A DNA stretch of 64,000 nucleotides from assembly GCF_016463645.1 (NCBI RefSeq), contig NZ_JAEMQX010000007.1, forward strand, positions 1 through 64,000. Reading direction: 5' to 3'. Below, piece by piece: positions 44,158-52,437 of this stretch. This stretch comes from Sphingopyxis sp. Lineage in GTDB: Bacteria > Pseudomonadota > Alphaproteobacteria > Sphingomonadales > Sphingomonadaceae. Within the stretch, counting starts at the first letter, position 1; each line of letters begins with the position of its first letter. The position numbers and the translations under genes were made by a program. The notes beneath the pieces were generated by a model, which was not told where the DNA came from, searched no databases, and saw nothing but the letters and a program-made list of their open reading frames with translations.

Positions 44158-44304
44158 GTCTCGCGATTGGGATCGGAAAAGCCCAGAAAACCGCCACTCC
44201 TGGTAACCCTGTCTCGCACTCAAAGGGCGAGTCTCGCAAAAGCCTTCAAAAAACGATGTGCAGACAAACACTTACAAAATCGCGAGATTTTGCCTCTATC
44301 TTGC
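44158..44304 (+). other. Candidate oriT upstream of the relaxase gene
   Basis: CAAAATC (44275-44281) and GATTTTG (44286-44292) form a perfect 7-bp inverted repeat with a 4-bp loop. Four bases downstream lies TATCTTGC (44297-44304), one base different from the IncP nic core TATCCTGC. Three direct copies of GTCTCGC (44158-44164, 44211-44217, 44231-44237) and an inverted GCGAGA (44282-44287) could be accessory-protein sites, and GCGAG-T-CTCGC (44227-44237) is a small palindrome. The region 44086-44431 has no gene I can support. Confidence 0.5.
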
Positions 44305-44431
44305 CATCGAGCCCGACTGCCACCTGCCGCCCCAGACGCCCGCTTTGCCTTCCCGCCTTCCCGATCAAAAAAGGGGAGCGGCGCCATGCGGCACCACTCC
44401 CGCGAACCTGCCCCTTCAACAGCGCATCGCC

Positions 44432-44593
44432 TTATTGCCAGCCTGCCTGTTCGGCCTGACGCAGCGCCCGATTGCACCGCTTCAGCCTCTTCTCAGCGGC
44501 CCTTAATTCGGCTTCGATCTGCCGCCGTTCTCCCGCGTCATCGCACCATGAAAGCTCCGCGCGAAGCTCCTCGATCTGTTGTTCAACCGACAT
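44432..44593 (-). CDS. Small coiled-coil protein (53 aa)
   Basis: A short gene starting at ATG 44593, five bases after a perfect AGGAGG (strong ribosome binding site), and ending in TAA. The product MSVEQQIEELRAELSWCDDA continues with GERRQIEAELRAAEKRLKRC and ends AGWQ; it is almost entirely helical with heptad spacing, so a short coiled coil. It lies between the DUF736 gene and the candidate oriT on the same strand. Function unknown; perhaps a relaxosome or transcription accessory factor. Confidence 0.65.
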   Translation of the reverse strand: MSVEQQIEELRAELSWCDDAGERRQIEAELRAAEKRLKRCNRALRQAEQAGWQ

Positions 44594-44888
44594 CTCATCC
44601 TCCTGATACAAGCGAAAGATGAGCCATCGCCCGGCGGGGAGCGGGCGGGGTCAACCACCGCGCAGCGGCCGCGAAGCGGGCGACGGGGGAGCCGATTTTC
44701 TCGTCGCCGGAGTGGAGCGAAGCGGAACGCAGGTGGCGTGAAAATTGGGGGAACCGTCGATGGTTGAGGCGGTCCGTTCGCCGCCGGATACTCGGTGCTT
44801 GCTGAGCGGATTTCTTCCTCTCTGCAGGCCCGCAAGCGCGTTCCGGTGCAGGAAAAGGCCCACGCCAAGCCCTCAAGGCATGAGGAAA

Positions 44889-44916
44889 GCCCCGCGCCGG
44901 GTGACCGGCGCGGGGC
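44889..44916 (-). terminator. Rho-independent terminator after the DUF736 gene
   Basis: GCCCCGCGCCGG (44889-44900) and CCGGCGCGGGGC (44905-44916) make a perfect 12-bp stem with a 4-nt loop, 9 bp after the DUF736 stop on the minus strand, followed by TTTCC. The gap 44594-44888 downstream contains no supported gene; frames there are short and Arg/Pro-rich. Confidence 0.75.
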
Positions 44917-44925
44917 CGATCCGGC

Positions 44926-45246
44926 TCAGTCGCCGGGGTTCCAGATAACGGCGAACGCGTCGTCGTCGTCCTGCCCGGCGGCGCGGCCGAGATTGGCGTA
45001 GAGGGTGCGGCCGCCAAGTTCGGGGGCCGACATGGCGAGGCGGACATATTCGCGCTGGCTCACCTCGCCGGTGCGGATCCAGCCGCCGCCCAGTTCGACG
45101 CCGTTCGACAGCACGCGGTAGTCGGGCTGGTCCCCGGTCTTACTGCGGTTGGGGATGATGGCGATCTCGGCATTGACCGAAAGCGTCTTCAAGGCGCCCC
45201 GGAACGAACCGTCGTTCTGGCGCTGGACATGACCGATTGAGGGCAT
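44926..45246 (-). CDS. DUF736 protein
   Basis: A 106-residue protein matching DUF736: it starts MPSIGHVQRQNDGSFRGALK and contains LSVNAEIAIIPNRSKTGDQP and the family motif PDYRVLSNGVELGGGW, ending in AVIWNPGD. DUF736 genes occur next to relaxase and ParB-like genes in many proteobacterial integrative elements. No biochemical role is established. Confidence 0.9.
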   Translation of the reverse strand: MPSIGHVQRQNDGSFRGALKTLSVNAEIAIIPNRSKTGDQPDYRVLSNGVELGGGWIRTGEVSQREYVRLAMSAPELGGRTLYANLGRAAGQDDDDAFAVIWNPGD

Positions 45247-45606
45247 TTCTCGTCTCCTTGCACATTCGCCCGACCCGATGCCGGGCGATGGGCGGACCGA
45301 AGGGACGGCCCTTGAGCGCGCTGCGAACCGCAGGCCGAAGCGAAGCGGAGGACCGGAAGCGCGGGGCTGATTTGGAGCGAAGCGGCCGCGAGGAGCGCCG
45401 CCAAAGCGGCGCGGGGAAATCAGTTCCGCGCGATGGTTTCGCGAGGCGCGCGGCCGTCCCAGGTCATGCGCCCAAGGAGCCGGCGACGGGTTGGTGAGAC
45501 ACGAAAGGACGAGATGCGCGCGCGGACAGGAAGCCCAGTCCGGCGTCTTTCCGGGAAGCCATGATTGCTTTCGCGGCCACGAGGCCGCGGCTATAGCCTC
45601 ACGGCG
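45247..45606. other. Intergenic region between divergent small genes
   Basis: About 360 bp that I could not assign to a gene. It is GC-rich with purine-rich words (GAAGCGAAGCGGAG-type) and separates the minus-strand DUF736 gene from the plus-strand zinc-motif gene, so promoters for both probably lie here. No convincing palindrome was seen. Confidence 0.5.
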
Positions 45607-45834
45607 ATGAACGAAGGAACGACGATTGCGGGGCAGATCGAACGGCTGATCGTGCGGCTGGACGGCGCGGCGGTGTGCGATGCCTGCGTGACTGACCGGC
45701 TCAACCTGTCGGTTACCGCACAGGCCAATGTCGTCACCTGCGCGCTCGGCGGCACGCGCGGATTCGAGCGGCAGAAGGACGAATGCACGTTATGCGGAAG
45801 CGCCCGGACGGTGATCCGCCGCACCGCCCGGTAG
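45607..45834 (+). CDS. Small cysteine-rich (putative zinc-binding) protein
   Basis: A 75-residue protein from ATG 45607. It has two CxxC knuckles, CDAC (Cys24/27) and CTLC (Cys60/63), enclosing a segment that reads like a helix-turn-helix (RLNLSVTAQANVVTCALGG). The arrangement suggests a zinc-ribbon-bracketed DNA-binding domain. It is the only plus-strand gene in the 42-55 kb part of the element. I do not recognise a named family. Confidence 0.65.
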   Translation: MNEGTTIAGQIERLIVRLDGAAVCDACVTDRLNLSVTAQANVVTCALGGTRGFERQKDECTLCGSARTVIRRTAR

Positions 45835-45887
45835 GTCAGGCGGCAGGGGTTTTCGGCACGCGAGCGCGCAGTGCGGCGCGATTTGGG

Positions 45888-46391
45888 CTAGTTGCCGTCG
45901 CCCGCGAGCGCGCGCGACAGCGCCTCGTTGGTCGCGTCGATCTCGATGCGGTCTGCGAAAATCGCGCACCAGCCGCCACCGAACTCCCCGATGCGGGGCT
46001 TGGAACAGGTCATGGCCCATTCAAAGCCGATCGGCCCCTTGGCGAGCGTTTCGGGGCAACATCGCTGGATCACCACCGCGATGGCAGCGGCATCGAAATC
46101 GTCCATGCTGGCGAAACACACGATCCGCGCGGATGGATCGTCGGGGCAGGTTTCAGCGATGAAATCGGCTCCGATGGTGGGAAATTCGGGATCGTTGAAC
46201 GCCTCGCGAAACCCGCTCCACCGCGCGTTCGCATCGTCCGGCGGAAAGGCTGCGAGCAGCGCCGCGCTCGGCGGATCGGGCGCGTCGTCATTCGCTAGCG
46301 CGTAGCCAGCGTTTGCGACTTCCTCGATCAGCGCGCACTCGGCGGCGGTGCAGCGAAAGGCGAAGCTGCCCTGAATCCAGATGTCAGCCAT
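45888..46391 (-). CDS. Hypothetical protein of the conjugative element (167 aa)
   Basis: Starts at ATG 46391 (MADIWIQGSFAFRCTAAECA), overlapping the upstream gene by 8 bp. It is acidic, contains several cysteines and has a helix-rich N-terminal half (ALIEEVANAGYALAN) followed by strands such as GADFIAETC and ARIVCFASMDD and FGGGWCAIFADRIEID. No signal peptide or membrane segment. The paired upstream protein has a similar size and composition. Function unknown; small acidic proteins beside ardC/parB genes are often anti-restriction or regulatory, but nothing in the sequence proves that here. Confidence 0.7.
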   Translation of the reverse strand: MADIWIQGSFAFRCTAAECALIEEVANAGYALANDDAPDPPSAALLAAFPPDDANARWSGFREAFNDPEFPTIGADFIAETCPDDPSARIVCFASMDDFDAAAIAVVIQRCCPETLAKGPIGFEWAMTCSKPRIGEFGGGWCAIFADRIEIDATNEALSRALAGDGN

Positions 46392-46851
46392 TGCTCGCCT
46401 CCTCCCGTTCGGGCGTGATGACAAGCGGGGGCACCGCGAAGTCGGCCGCATCGAAATGCGCGATGATCGCCGCATAGCTGCCCAATCGCTCGGCGGTGCA
46501 GCGCCCCATGAGGATATAGTCGTCCTCGTCGGCAGCGTAGCTTTGCGGTTCGCCGCTGCCGGTGAACACGGTGCGTTCCGCACCCCACTGGCAGGCATAG
46601 GCGCCCGACCAGCGCGCGAAGAAAAGCCCATGCGCGATGCAGAAGGCTTCGAGTCCCTCGAACCGCCCCCAGGCGACCTCGTGCGCCATGAGCGCCAAGG
46701 GCTCGCCCTCGGGCAGATCGCCGAGCGCGAAGGGTTCGCCGTCCCATTCGGTGGACAGCCCTTCGTTCGCGATGGCCTCGGCGAAGGCGGGAAGCTGGCT
46801 GGCGGGGAGCGTCCCGCCGATGGTGATGGATGCCGAAACACGGTCGGCCAT
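46384..46851 (-). CDS. Hypothetical acidic protein (155 aa)
   Basis: Starts MADRVSASITIGGTLPASQL and has an alternating strand/helix pattern (FAEAIANEGLSTEWDGEPFA, LMAHEVAWGRFEGLEAFCIA, YACQWGAERTVFTGSGEPQS). It is strongly acidic and has no membrane or export signals. It is co-translated with the 167-aa protein that follows. I do not recognise a family; the negative charge is compatible with a DNA-mimic or accessory factor, which is speculation. Confidence 0.7.
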   Translation of the reverse strand: MADRVSASITIGGTLPASQLPAFAEAIANEGLSTEWDGEPFALGDLPEGEPLALMAHEVAWGRFEGLEAFCIAHGLFFARWSGAYACQWGAERTVFTGSGEPQSYAADEDDYILMGRCTAERLGSYAAIIAHFDAADFAVPPLVITPEREEASNG

Positions 46852-46872
46852 GACAAGTCTCCTGTCTGAAAT

Positions 46873-46909
46873 CCGCGCCGCGAGGGCCGCTTGCGGCCGA
46901 GCGGCGCGG
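46873..46909 (-). terminator. Double hairpin downstream of the parB-like gene
   Basis: CCGCGCCGC (46873-46881) pairs with GCGGCGCGG (46901-46909), and nested inside GGCCGC (46885-46890) pairs with GCGGCC (46893-46898). It lies about 50 bp after the end of the ParB-like gene on the minus strand and is followed by ATTTC. Probably a transcription terminator. Confidence 0.6.
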
Positions 46910-46961
46910 CGATTTTATGGGGGACGGAACGGGCGGCGGGTGCGCCGCCGCCCGTCCAGTT

Positions 46962-48773
46962 TCATGCGGCTTCGCGCTCGGGCTGTTCCTGCGGCTCGGC
47001 CTTGGCAGGGGCCGGAAGCGCAATCACCGCGCCGGGGCCGGTCGGTTCCGGCTCGCGGTCGGGGCGCGCCGCGAGCACCTTGGCATGAGCCGCGACGGTG
47101 CCGACGCCGCCGCGCGCCGTATAGGTAGCGGGCGGGAACGCCATCCATTTCGGCACCCAACCCTCGACCTTGGGCCGCCCGTTCGCACCCTCCAGATGGT
47201 CGCGGACGATGCGCTTCAAGACCTTGCCCGGTTCCTTCGCATTGGCGGCGGCGACAGGTTCGCCCGCCACCTCGGCGACGATGCGGGTCAGCACCTCCTT
47301 GTCGCGGACACACTCGAAAAAGGCGTCGTCGGCCTGCCAGTAGCGGGCCATATCGACGCCGATCTCGCCGCCGACCGCCTCGATGGCGGCGCTGCCGCTG
47401 GCGAGCGTTTCGCCCATGACGATGACGATCACGTCCATTACGGCGCGGTCGGGCACGTCGAGCAAGCGCAGGAACACGCCGACCAGTCCGAAGTCGTCGC
47501 CGTTGCCGCCTGTGACGGTCGGTTCCTCGGGCGAGAAGCCGAGAAGGTCCAATACGGCGCGGCGCTTCGCGTCGAAGTCGGTTTCCGCGCGGCAAGTTTC
47601 GACGCTTTCGCGCACATCGTCGTTGCGCGCGGTCTGCGGCTCGGGCTTGACCGTCCACAGTGGCGACCCGACGATGACATGGGCGACCATCAAGCGCAGC
47701 GCGACCTTGGGATGACGGGTCAGCGAGGCGCGGACAGCGGCATGACGGTGCAGGTTGATATAGGTCTGCATCGTGCTCGTCACTTCGGGGCGCGGCACTT
47801 TGGGGCCGGTTTCGATTGCCTCGCCGCGTTCGAGCCGCTTGGCCTCCTTGCTCGTCACATAGCCTTCGTGGACCTCGACCTCGCCGCTTTCGCGCACATC
47901 TATATACACGCGCCCGCCCTTGCGCTTGGGTGCCTTGGCGAACTCATAGCGGTAGAAATATTCGCCGGGCGGGACGATCACCACGTCGAACCATCCGGCA
48001 TCCAGATAGTCCTCCTTGCGCGCGTCGATTACGGCGTTCTGCGCGGTCCAGAACGCGTCGGCATCTGCAAAATAGCGGTCTTCGCCGAACAGATCGGCGA
48101 CGATCGCAAGGCCGCTCGCATCGACGTCGAACAGGGCATGTTCGACCTTGATCGACTGCCCGCCGAACAGCCATGCCTTCAATTGCTGGCCGGTCGGGCA
48201 ATAGGCGTCGTCATCGTCGTAGAGCGCCAGCCATGCCTTCTGCTGCTGCTTGCTCGCCAGCGTCAGATGCCGGACGGTCGCCGCGTTGATCTTCTCCTTG
48301 CGGTAAAGATCGCGGATGCGCGGAAGCAGGTTGCCGAGCGCTAGGATACGCTTCACGCCAAGCTCGGGAATGCCGAACGTCGCGGAGATATCCGCAATGT
48401 CGCGGCCCTCCTTGACCAGCCGTGCGAAGGTTTCCCATCGCGTCACCTCGTCGGGATCGAGCCGGGTGTTCTCGAGAAGCGATGCCTCGATGGCGTCGGC
48501 GTCGTCCCCGGCGTCGAGGATGGCGACGGGAAGCGGGCCGTGGTCGATGCCCTCGACAAGCGCGATGGCGTTCGCCGTCCAGCGCCGCCGCCCGGCGACG
48601 ATTTCGTGGACGCCATTATCGTTGCCCGCCTGCGGGCGCACGATCAGCGGCACGATGACACCGCGCTTGCGGATCGAGGGCAGAATGTCGCCCACGTCCG
48701 GGGGCTTGGGTCCGTGCCGCATGTTCACCTTGGACGGAACCAGCTTGCTATGGTCGATAAAGTCGAGTTTCAT
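46962..48773 (-). CDS. ParB/KorB-like partition or regulatory protein (603 aa)
   Basis: I start at MKLDFIDHSKLVPSKVNMRH, eight bases after AAGGAG. The N-terminal 110 residues are a ParB/Srx domain (ILPSIRKRGVIVPLIVRPQA, HEIVAGRRRWTANAIALVEG, ENTRLDPDEVTRWETFARLV) followed by an HTH (ISATFGIPELGVKRILALG). The remaining 400 residues are a long acidic extension with no motif I know; ordinary ParB proteins are about 300 residues. No parA gene is nearby. Such solitary large ParB-like proteins are typical of these integrative elements and may stabilise the excised circle or regulate transfer. Confidence 0.85.
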   Translation of the reverse strand: MKLDFIDHSKLVPSKVNMRHGPKPPDVGDILPSIRKRGVIVPLIVRPQAGNDNGVHEIVAGRRRWTANAIALVEGIDHGPLPVAILDAGDDADAIEASLLENTRLDPDEVTRWETFARLVKEGRDIADISATFGIPELGVKRILALGNLLPRIRDLYRKEKINAATVRHLTLASKQQQKAWLALYDDDDAYCPTGQQLKAWLFGGQSIKVEHALFDVDASGLAIVADLFGEDRYFADADAFWTAQNAVIDARKEDYLDAGWFDVVIVPPGEYFYRYEFAKAPKRKGGRVYIDVRESGEVEVHEGYVTSKEAKRLERGEAIETGPKVPRPEVTSTMQTYINLHRHAAVRASLTRHPKVALRLMVAHVIVGSPLWTVKPEPQTARNDDVRESVETCRAETDFDAKRRAVLDLLGFSPEEPTVTGGNGDDFGLVGVFLRLLDVPDRAVMDVIVIVMGETLASGSAAIEAVGGEIGVDMARYWQADDAFFECVRDKEVLTRIVAEVAGEPVAAANAKEPGKVLKRIVRDHLEGANGRPKVEGWVPKWMAFPPATYTARGGVGTVAAHAKVLAARPDREPEPTGPGAVIALPAPAKAEPQEQPEREAA

Positions 48774-48793
48774 TGGTCTGCTCCTTCTGGAGC

Positions 48794-48841
48794 GCCGGTC
48801 CCGTTTGTCTTGCTGGATGGGCGGGACCGGCACTCAATGCG
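48794..48841 (-). terminator. Inverted repeat between the DUF2958 and parB-like genes
   Basis: GCCGGTCCCG (48794-48803) and CGGGACCGGC (48832-48841) form a 10-bp perfect stem with a 28-nt loop. It sits just after the DUF2958 stop and upstream of the parB-like ribosome binding site. It may be an attenuator or operator rather than a full terminator. Confidence 0.45.
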
Positions 48842-48858
48842 GCGAAACGCGCCGCGCG

Positions 48859-49293
48859 TCATCCGGCCCCTCGATCATCAAGAGGCGGCGGAAGCTCGTT
48901 GCCGTTCCGGCTATCGGTGATGCGGCGAAGTTCGGCTTCGGCCAGAACGATTGCACCCATGCGCCGCGCGGTATCGGACCATAGCGAAAGCGGGGCCAGC
49001 GGCTCGAAATGCTCGTCGCGCTCGATGAACAGGCCGAAGGGCAAGCGGACGCCCGCAATCTCGGTAAGCGAGAACACGCCCATTTCCGGGCATCCGAACC
49101 CCAAGTCGGCGAGGCCGAACAGCGTGTCTCCATCGTCGTAAAGCTCGGTGGCGATCCACGTCGCCGCGCCGACCGGATTGAAGAATTTGACCACCGGGAA
49201 CGGGTCGAACCGTTCGTCGCGCTGCTCGTGGAGGCGGCTGGCGCGCGCATTCGCGCGCAGCGCCGAAAGGATCGCATGGGGGAGCGTAATCAT
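48859..49293 (-). CDS. DUF2958 protein
   Basis: A 144-residue protein whose ATG overlaps the ardC stop by 4 bp. It shows the DUF2958 layout: FDPFPVVKFFNPVGAATWIA, then ELYDDGDTLFGLADLGFGCP and EMGVFSLTEIAGVRL. The family is found beside ardC and parB genes on conjugative elements. No enzymatic role is known. Confidence 0.88.
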   Translation of the reverse strand: MITLPHAILSALRANARASRLHEQRDERFDPFPVVKFFNPVGAATWIATELYDDGDTLFGLADLGFGCPEMGVFSLTEIAGVRLPFGLFIERDEHFEPLAPLSLWSDTARRMGAIVLAEAELRRITDSRNGNELPPPLDDRGAG

Positions 49294-50261
49294 GCCGCTT
49301 CCCTCCCTTCGTCCTGCGTCTCGGCGTAGCGGGCAAGCAGCCAATCGGCGGCCTTGCTCGCCTGACTGGCCGCGCGAAAGATCGCGCGATTGTCCTCGCG
49401 CAGCACGTCGAGCCATGATGCCAGATAATCGGCGTGACGAACGGTCGGCACGATGCCGAGCGCGGCGCAAAGGAAGGCCGATCCCATCTCGGCGATCAAT
49501 TCTTCGCGCGCATAGTCCTTGCTGCCGAACGCATTGCGCAGATTGCGATTGAGGCGCGACGGGTGGCCGCTGGCATGACAGAGTTCGTGCAGCGCCGTCC
49601 GGTAGAAATTGATCTGTTCGTGGAAGGCCGGTTGCGGGGGCACCTGCACATAGTCGGCGCTCGGGACATAGTAGGCCTTGTCCCCACCGATGCGGAAATC
49701 GACGCCCGATGCCGCAATGACCGCTTCGGCGATCGGCACGACTTGGCGTTCGGGAAGCGGTGCGGGGTCGGTGGCAAGGCCGGGGCGCAAGCCTTCGCAC
49801 TGTGCGACGTTGAACACGGTGAAGCGTTTGAGGAACGGCACCGCGCGGGCTTCGCCGCCGGTCTGGCGCGCGCGTTCCTTCTCGGCTTCGGGGGTGAAGC
49901 GGTCGGCATAGACAACCCTTGTCCCGCGCTCGCCTTTCCTGACATTGCCGCCCGCCTCCAAGGCTTGGCGGAAGGTCAGCCACGATTGCGACGGATAGCC
50001 GTTCTCGATCACTGCTCCCCACAGGATCAGGACATTGACGCCGCTGTAATTGCGGCTGGTGAGCCCGTTGCGCGGGAGGCCGGGGGCGGCGGAGAAGCCT
50101 TGACCATTGGGGCGGCCCCAAGGCTGGACCCAAGGGAAGCGGCCCGCCTCAAGTTCGGAAACAATGCGGCCCGTCACCTCGTCGTAAAGATTGGCGCGCT
50201 CCGCCGGGGGCTGGCGTTTGCTGCCCTCTGCGCGCGCGCGTTGGCTGCCGGTCTGGTGCAT
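49290..50261 (-). CDS. ardC: ArdC-like antirestriction protein
   Basis: A 323-residue protein starting at ATG 50261 with GGAGG seven bases upstream. The N-terminal ArdC domain (YDEVTGRIVSELEAGRFPWV, GLTSRNYSGVNVLILW, QALEAGGNVRKGERGTRVVY) binds single-stranded DNA in known homologues. The C-terminal zincin-like domain has HELCH (225-229) followed by the downstream Glu region REELIAEMGSAFLC. ArdC protects incoming conjugative DNA from type I restriction. It forms a unit with DUF2958 and the ParB-like protein. Confidence 0.92.
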   Translation of the reverse strand: MHQTGSQRARAEGSKRQPPAERANLYDEVTGRIVSELEAGRFPWVQPWGRPNGQGFSAAPGLPRNGLTSRNYSGVNVLILWGAVIENGYPSQSWLTFRQALEAGGNVRKGERGTRVVYADRFTPEAEKERARQTGGEARAVPFLKRFTVFNVAQCEGLRPGLATDPAPLPERQVVPIAEAVIAASGVDFRIGGDKAYYVPSADYVQVPPQPAFHEQINFYRTALHELCHASGHPSRLNRNLRNAFGSKDYAREELIAEMGSAFLCAALGIVPTVRHADYLASWLDVLREDNRAIFRAASQASKAADWLLARYAETQDEGREAA

Positions 50262-50481
50262 GGCTATCCTCCAATGCCGCCCCAAAAACCCCAGGGCCTC
50301 CCCCGGAGCGGGGGTGGGCGGCGAATTGCGACCTGCCGGGCGCGGCCAGGAGGCGGTCCGCACCCGCAGGGCCGAAATGCAATGGAGGAGCCGGACCCGA
50401 GCGCAGTCGAAGGCCGGCTTGCGGGACGCCGGGCCGGGCCCAGAAGGGAGCGCCGCCCACCCGCGCGACGAGGGGAAGGCC

Positions 50482-50543
50482 CAACGAAAAATGCCGCCGC
50501 GCCGGTCAGGCGCGGCGACGACAGGCCGGAGCAAGGCTCCGGC
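50482..50543 (-). terminator. Tandem-hairpin terminator in the gap before ardC
   Basis: Two stem-loops follow one another: GCCGGAGC/GCTCCGGC (50525-50532 and 50536-50543, 3-nt loop) and CGCCGCGCC/GGCGCGGCG (50495-50503 and 50509-50517, 5-nt loop). On the minus strand the second is followed by ATTTTTCG, a good T-run. It would end transcripts from the luxI-traF direction. The rest of the gap 50262-50776 holds no gene I can support. Confidence 0.75.
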
Positions 50544-50776
50544 ATCCCGCCAGTCCGATCGTCACCTTTGGCCGGGACGCGCGAAGCGTGGCCCGGTGGA
50601 GCTTGGCGAACGGATGTGAGCCTAGCGGAATAGAGCGGCGGTCGCGCCGCAGGCGCGAGGCGCCTGAAAACCCGGATGCGTCAGGTCAGACCCTGCCGTC
50701 TTGAAGCACTCTCGTCGTGGTCGCCATGCGCGCGGTGACACGAGGAGCGAGCACTCGGCCCACTGGCCCCAACAGA

Positions 50777-51232
50777 TCAACCGTGCAGCGGGGATCCGTT
50801 CGAACCGGTGCAAGCGGTCATCGCGGGCAACAGGCTCATCATGGCGGCACCGGCGATGATGATCGCGCCGACCGCCGCGGCGATGCCGGTCGCGGTCGGC
50901 CCCGCACCGCCGAGCTGCATCAGGCTGGAGACGACACTGCCGCCGGCGATCCCGGCGGGCACGGCGAAGAGAAGCGCGATCGCTCCGCGAAGCGGAACGG
51001 GCAACCGCGACGCGATGAGCATGCGTCCGATCAGCAAGACCGCGACGCCGACGACGAGGCCGAGAAGCAGACCGAGCAACGGCCCCAGTTCGCCACCCCC
51101 CGCCCACAGAAATGCGGCCGCACCGAGCCCGACCGGGAGTGCGAAGACGGCGAGCCGGAACATCGCCCAGGCGAAGAGGACGATGCCGGTGGCGGACAGG
51201 ATCAGACCGAGCAACATCACGACCAACTCCAT
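50777..51232 (-). CDS. Small inner-membrane protein
   Basis: A 151-residue protein from ATG 51232 with four hydrophobic segments (LVVMLLGLILSATGIVLFAW, RLAVFALPVGLGAAAFLWAG, GPLLGLLLGLVVGVAVLLIG and AIALLFAVPAGIAGGSVVSS, then a Gly/Ala-rich helix). It lies 54 bp after the lytic transglycosylase gene on the same strand. Probable member of the transfer operon; no family recognised. Confidence 0.7.
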   Translation of the reverse strand: MELVVMLLGLILSATGIVLFAWAMFRLAVFALPVGLGAAAFLWAGGGELGPLLGLLLGLVVGVAVLLIGRMLIASRLPVPLRGAIALLFAVPAGIAGGSVVSSLMQLGGAGPTATGIAAAVGAIIIAGAAMMSLLPAMTACTGSNGSPLHG

Positions 51233-51286
51233 AGGCTCGGAACATAGCAGAAACACGATTCGGCATGAAGCCCCGATCGGCTCGCA

Positions 51287-51928
51287 CTATGGGCGGTCTG
51301 GCGCGTTCTTCTCGGGCGACGTCGATCGCAGCGCGACGAACAGCGTGGCCGCACCGGCTTCGCTCCGGCCGGCAGGGGGCCGGTCGCCGATCGCGAAGAA
51401 GATGGCATTGACGGTACGCGGCGTTGCACTGGCGGCCGTGACAGCCGACCGGGAATTGACGGGCACTCCGGCGACGCTCGCGAGATAGGCGCGGGTCTCA
51501 CCGGGCAGCGCGCGGCCGGTCCGCACGTGCTCGGCATAGCGTGCCGGTCCCGCGTTATAGGCTGCGAACAGTCCGGGATAACCGAAGCGGTCATACATCA
51601 GACGAAGATAGAGCGTCCCCGCCAATATGTTGTCGCGCGGGCTATGGGGATCACGTCCGAGCCCGAGCCGCGCGCGCATTTCGGACCAGGTGCCGGGCAT
51701 GAGCTGCATCAGTCCCATCGCGCCGGCGTGGCTGGTAATCGGGCGCCCGTCCAGCACCGTGCGCCCGCCGCTCTCGGCGCGCATGACGCGCTCGATCCAT
51801 TCTACCGGCACGCCGAAACGCGCCGAGGCTGCCTCGATATAGGGCCGCCAGTGAACGACCGACTGCGCGTCAGCCGGTGCCGCCGCCAGCAGCGCCAGGG
51901 CGGTGATGGCGACCCTCAGCCCAGCCAC
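51287..51928 (-). CDS. Lytic transglycosylase (VirB1-like)
   Basis: A 213-residue exported muramidase. I use the GTG at 51928, which lies 13 bp inside the traF end and gives a good signal peptide (LRVAITALALLAAAPADAQS). The SLT domain shows the catalytic Glu52 in VMRAESGGRTVLDG, then GAMGLMQLMPGTWSEMR and YNAGPARYAEHVR. It opens the peptidoglycan for the type IV secretion channel. It follows traF in the same operon. Confidence 0.9.
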   Translation of the reverse strand: MAGLRVAITALALLAAAPADAQSVVHWRPYIEAASARFGVPVEWIERVMRAESGGRTVLDGRPITSHAGAMGLMQLMPGTWSEMRARLGLGRDPHSPRDNILAGTLYLRLMYDRFGYPGLFAAYNAGPARYAEHVRTGRALPGETRAYLASVAGVPVNSRSAVTAASATPRTVNAIFFAIGDRPPAGRSEAGAATLFVALRSTSPEKNAPDRP

Positions 51929-52437
51929 AGCAGTCGCACCTCGCCGATGACGTCGCCGCGCGATGTCGGTCCGAAATAACGCCCATCGAACGAATCCGGG
52001 CTGTCCATCAGCAGGAACAATGCGCCCGAACGCAACATCACGCAGCCATTCCACCACGGCATCGGACGGTCGCGGCCATCGGCTTCGCGGCGTTCGGCCA
52101 CCGGGTGGCCGTTGACATAGATCTCCCGCCCGCGCGCACAGACGCGATCGCCGGGCGCGGCCGCGACGCGCTTGACCAGCGGGATATTGATCGGAATGTA
52201 GCGCCGCTCGGCGGCGAGCCGGCGCCAGCGGTCGGGCACCCGGACCAGCACCATGTCGCCCGATGCGATGTCCTGCCGTCCGCTGACGGCATAGAGACCG
52301 ATCGGCGCGCTGGCCGATGCGTTCCAGACCAGCCACGGCGTTGGCGGCAGCGCGATCGTGGTCGCCAGCGCGGCCGCGCCGAGACCGATCAGCGCGGTGG
52401 GTTTAGCCGGCAGACGGGAGGGTAGCAGCCTAGCCAT
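51916..52437 (-). CDS. traF: TraF-like S26 signal peptidase (conjugative pilin maturation)
   Basis: A 173-residue membrane protease starting at ATG 52437. One N-terminal helix (ALIGLGAAALATTIAL) is followed by the catalytic Ser region NASASAPIGLYAV (Ser43), the catalytic Lys region LVKRVAAAPGD (Lys89) and the C-terminal conserved FGPTSRGDVIGEVRLLWL. In IncP plasmids TraF cleaves and cyclises the TrbC pilin. Its start overlaps the HTH gene upstream by 8 bp. Confidence 0.92.
   Translation of the reverse strand: MARLLPSRLPAKPTALIGLGAAALATTIALPPTPWLVWNASASAPIGLYAVSGRQDIASGDMVLVRVPDRWRRLAAERRYIPINIPLVKRVAAAPGDRVCARGREIYVNGHPVAERREADGRDRPMPWWNGCVMLRSGALFLLMDSPDSFDGRYFGPTSRGDVIGEVRLLWLG

Noticed and set aside
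44503..44868. Minus-strand frame of 121 codons overlapping the small coiled-coil gene
   Set aside because: Pro/Arg-rich with no ribosome binding site; the 53-residue frame in the same place has a perfect AGGAGG and a regular helical pattern.
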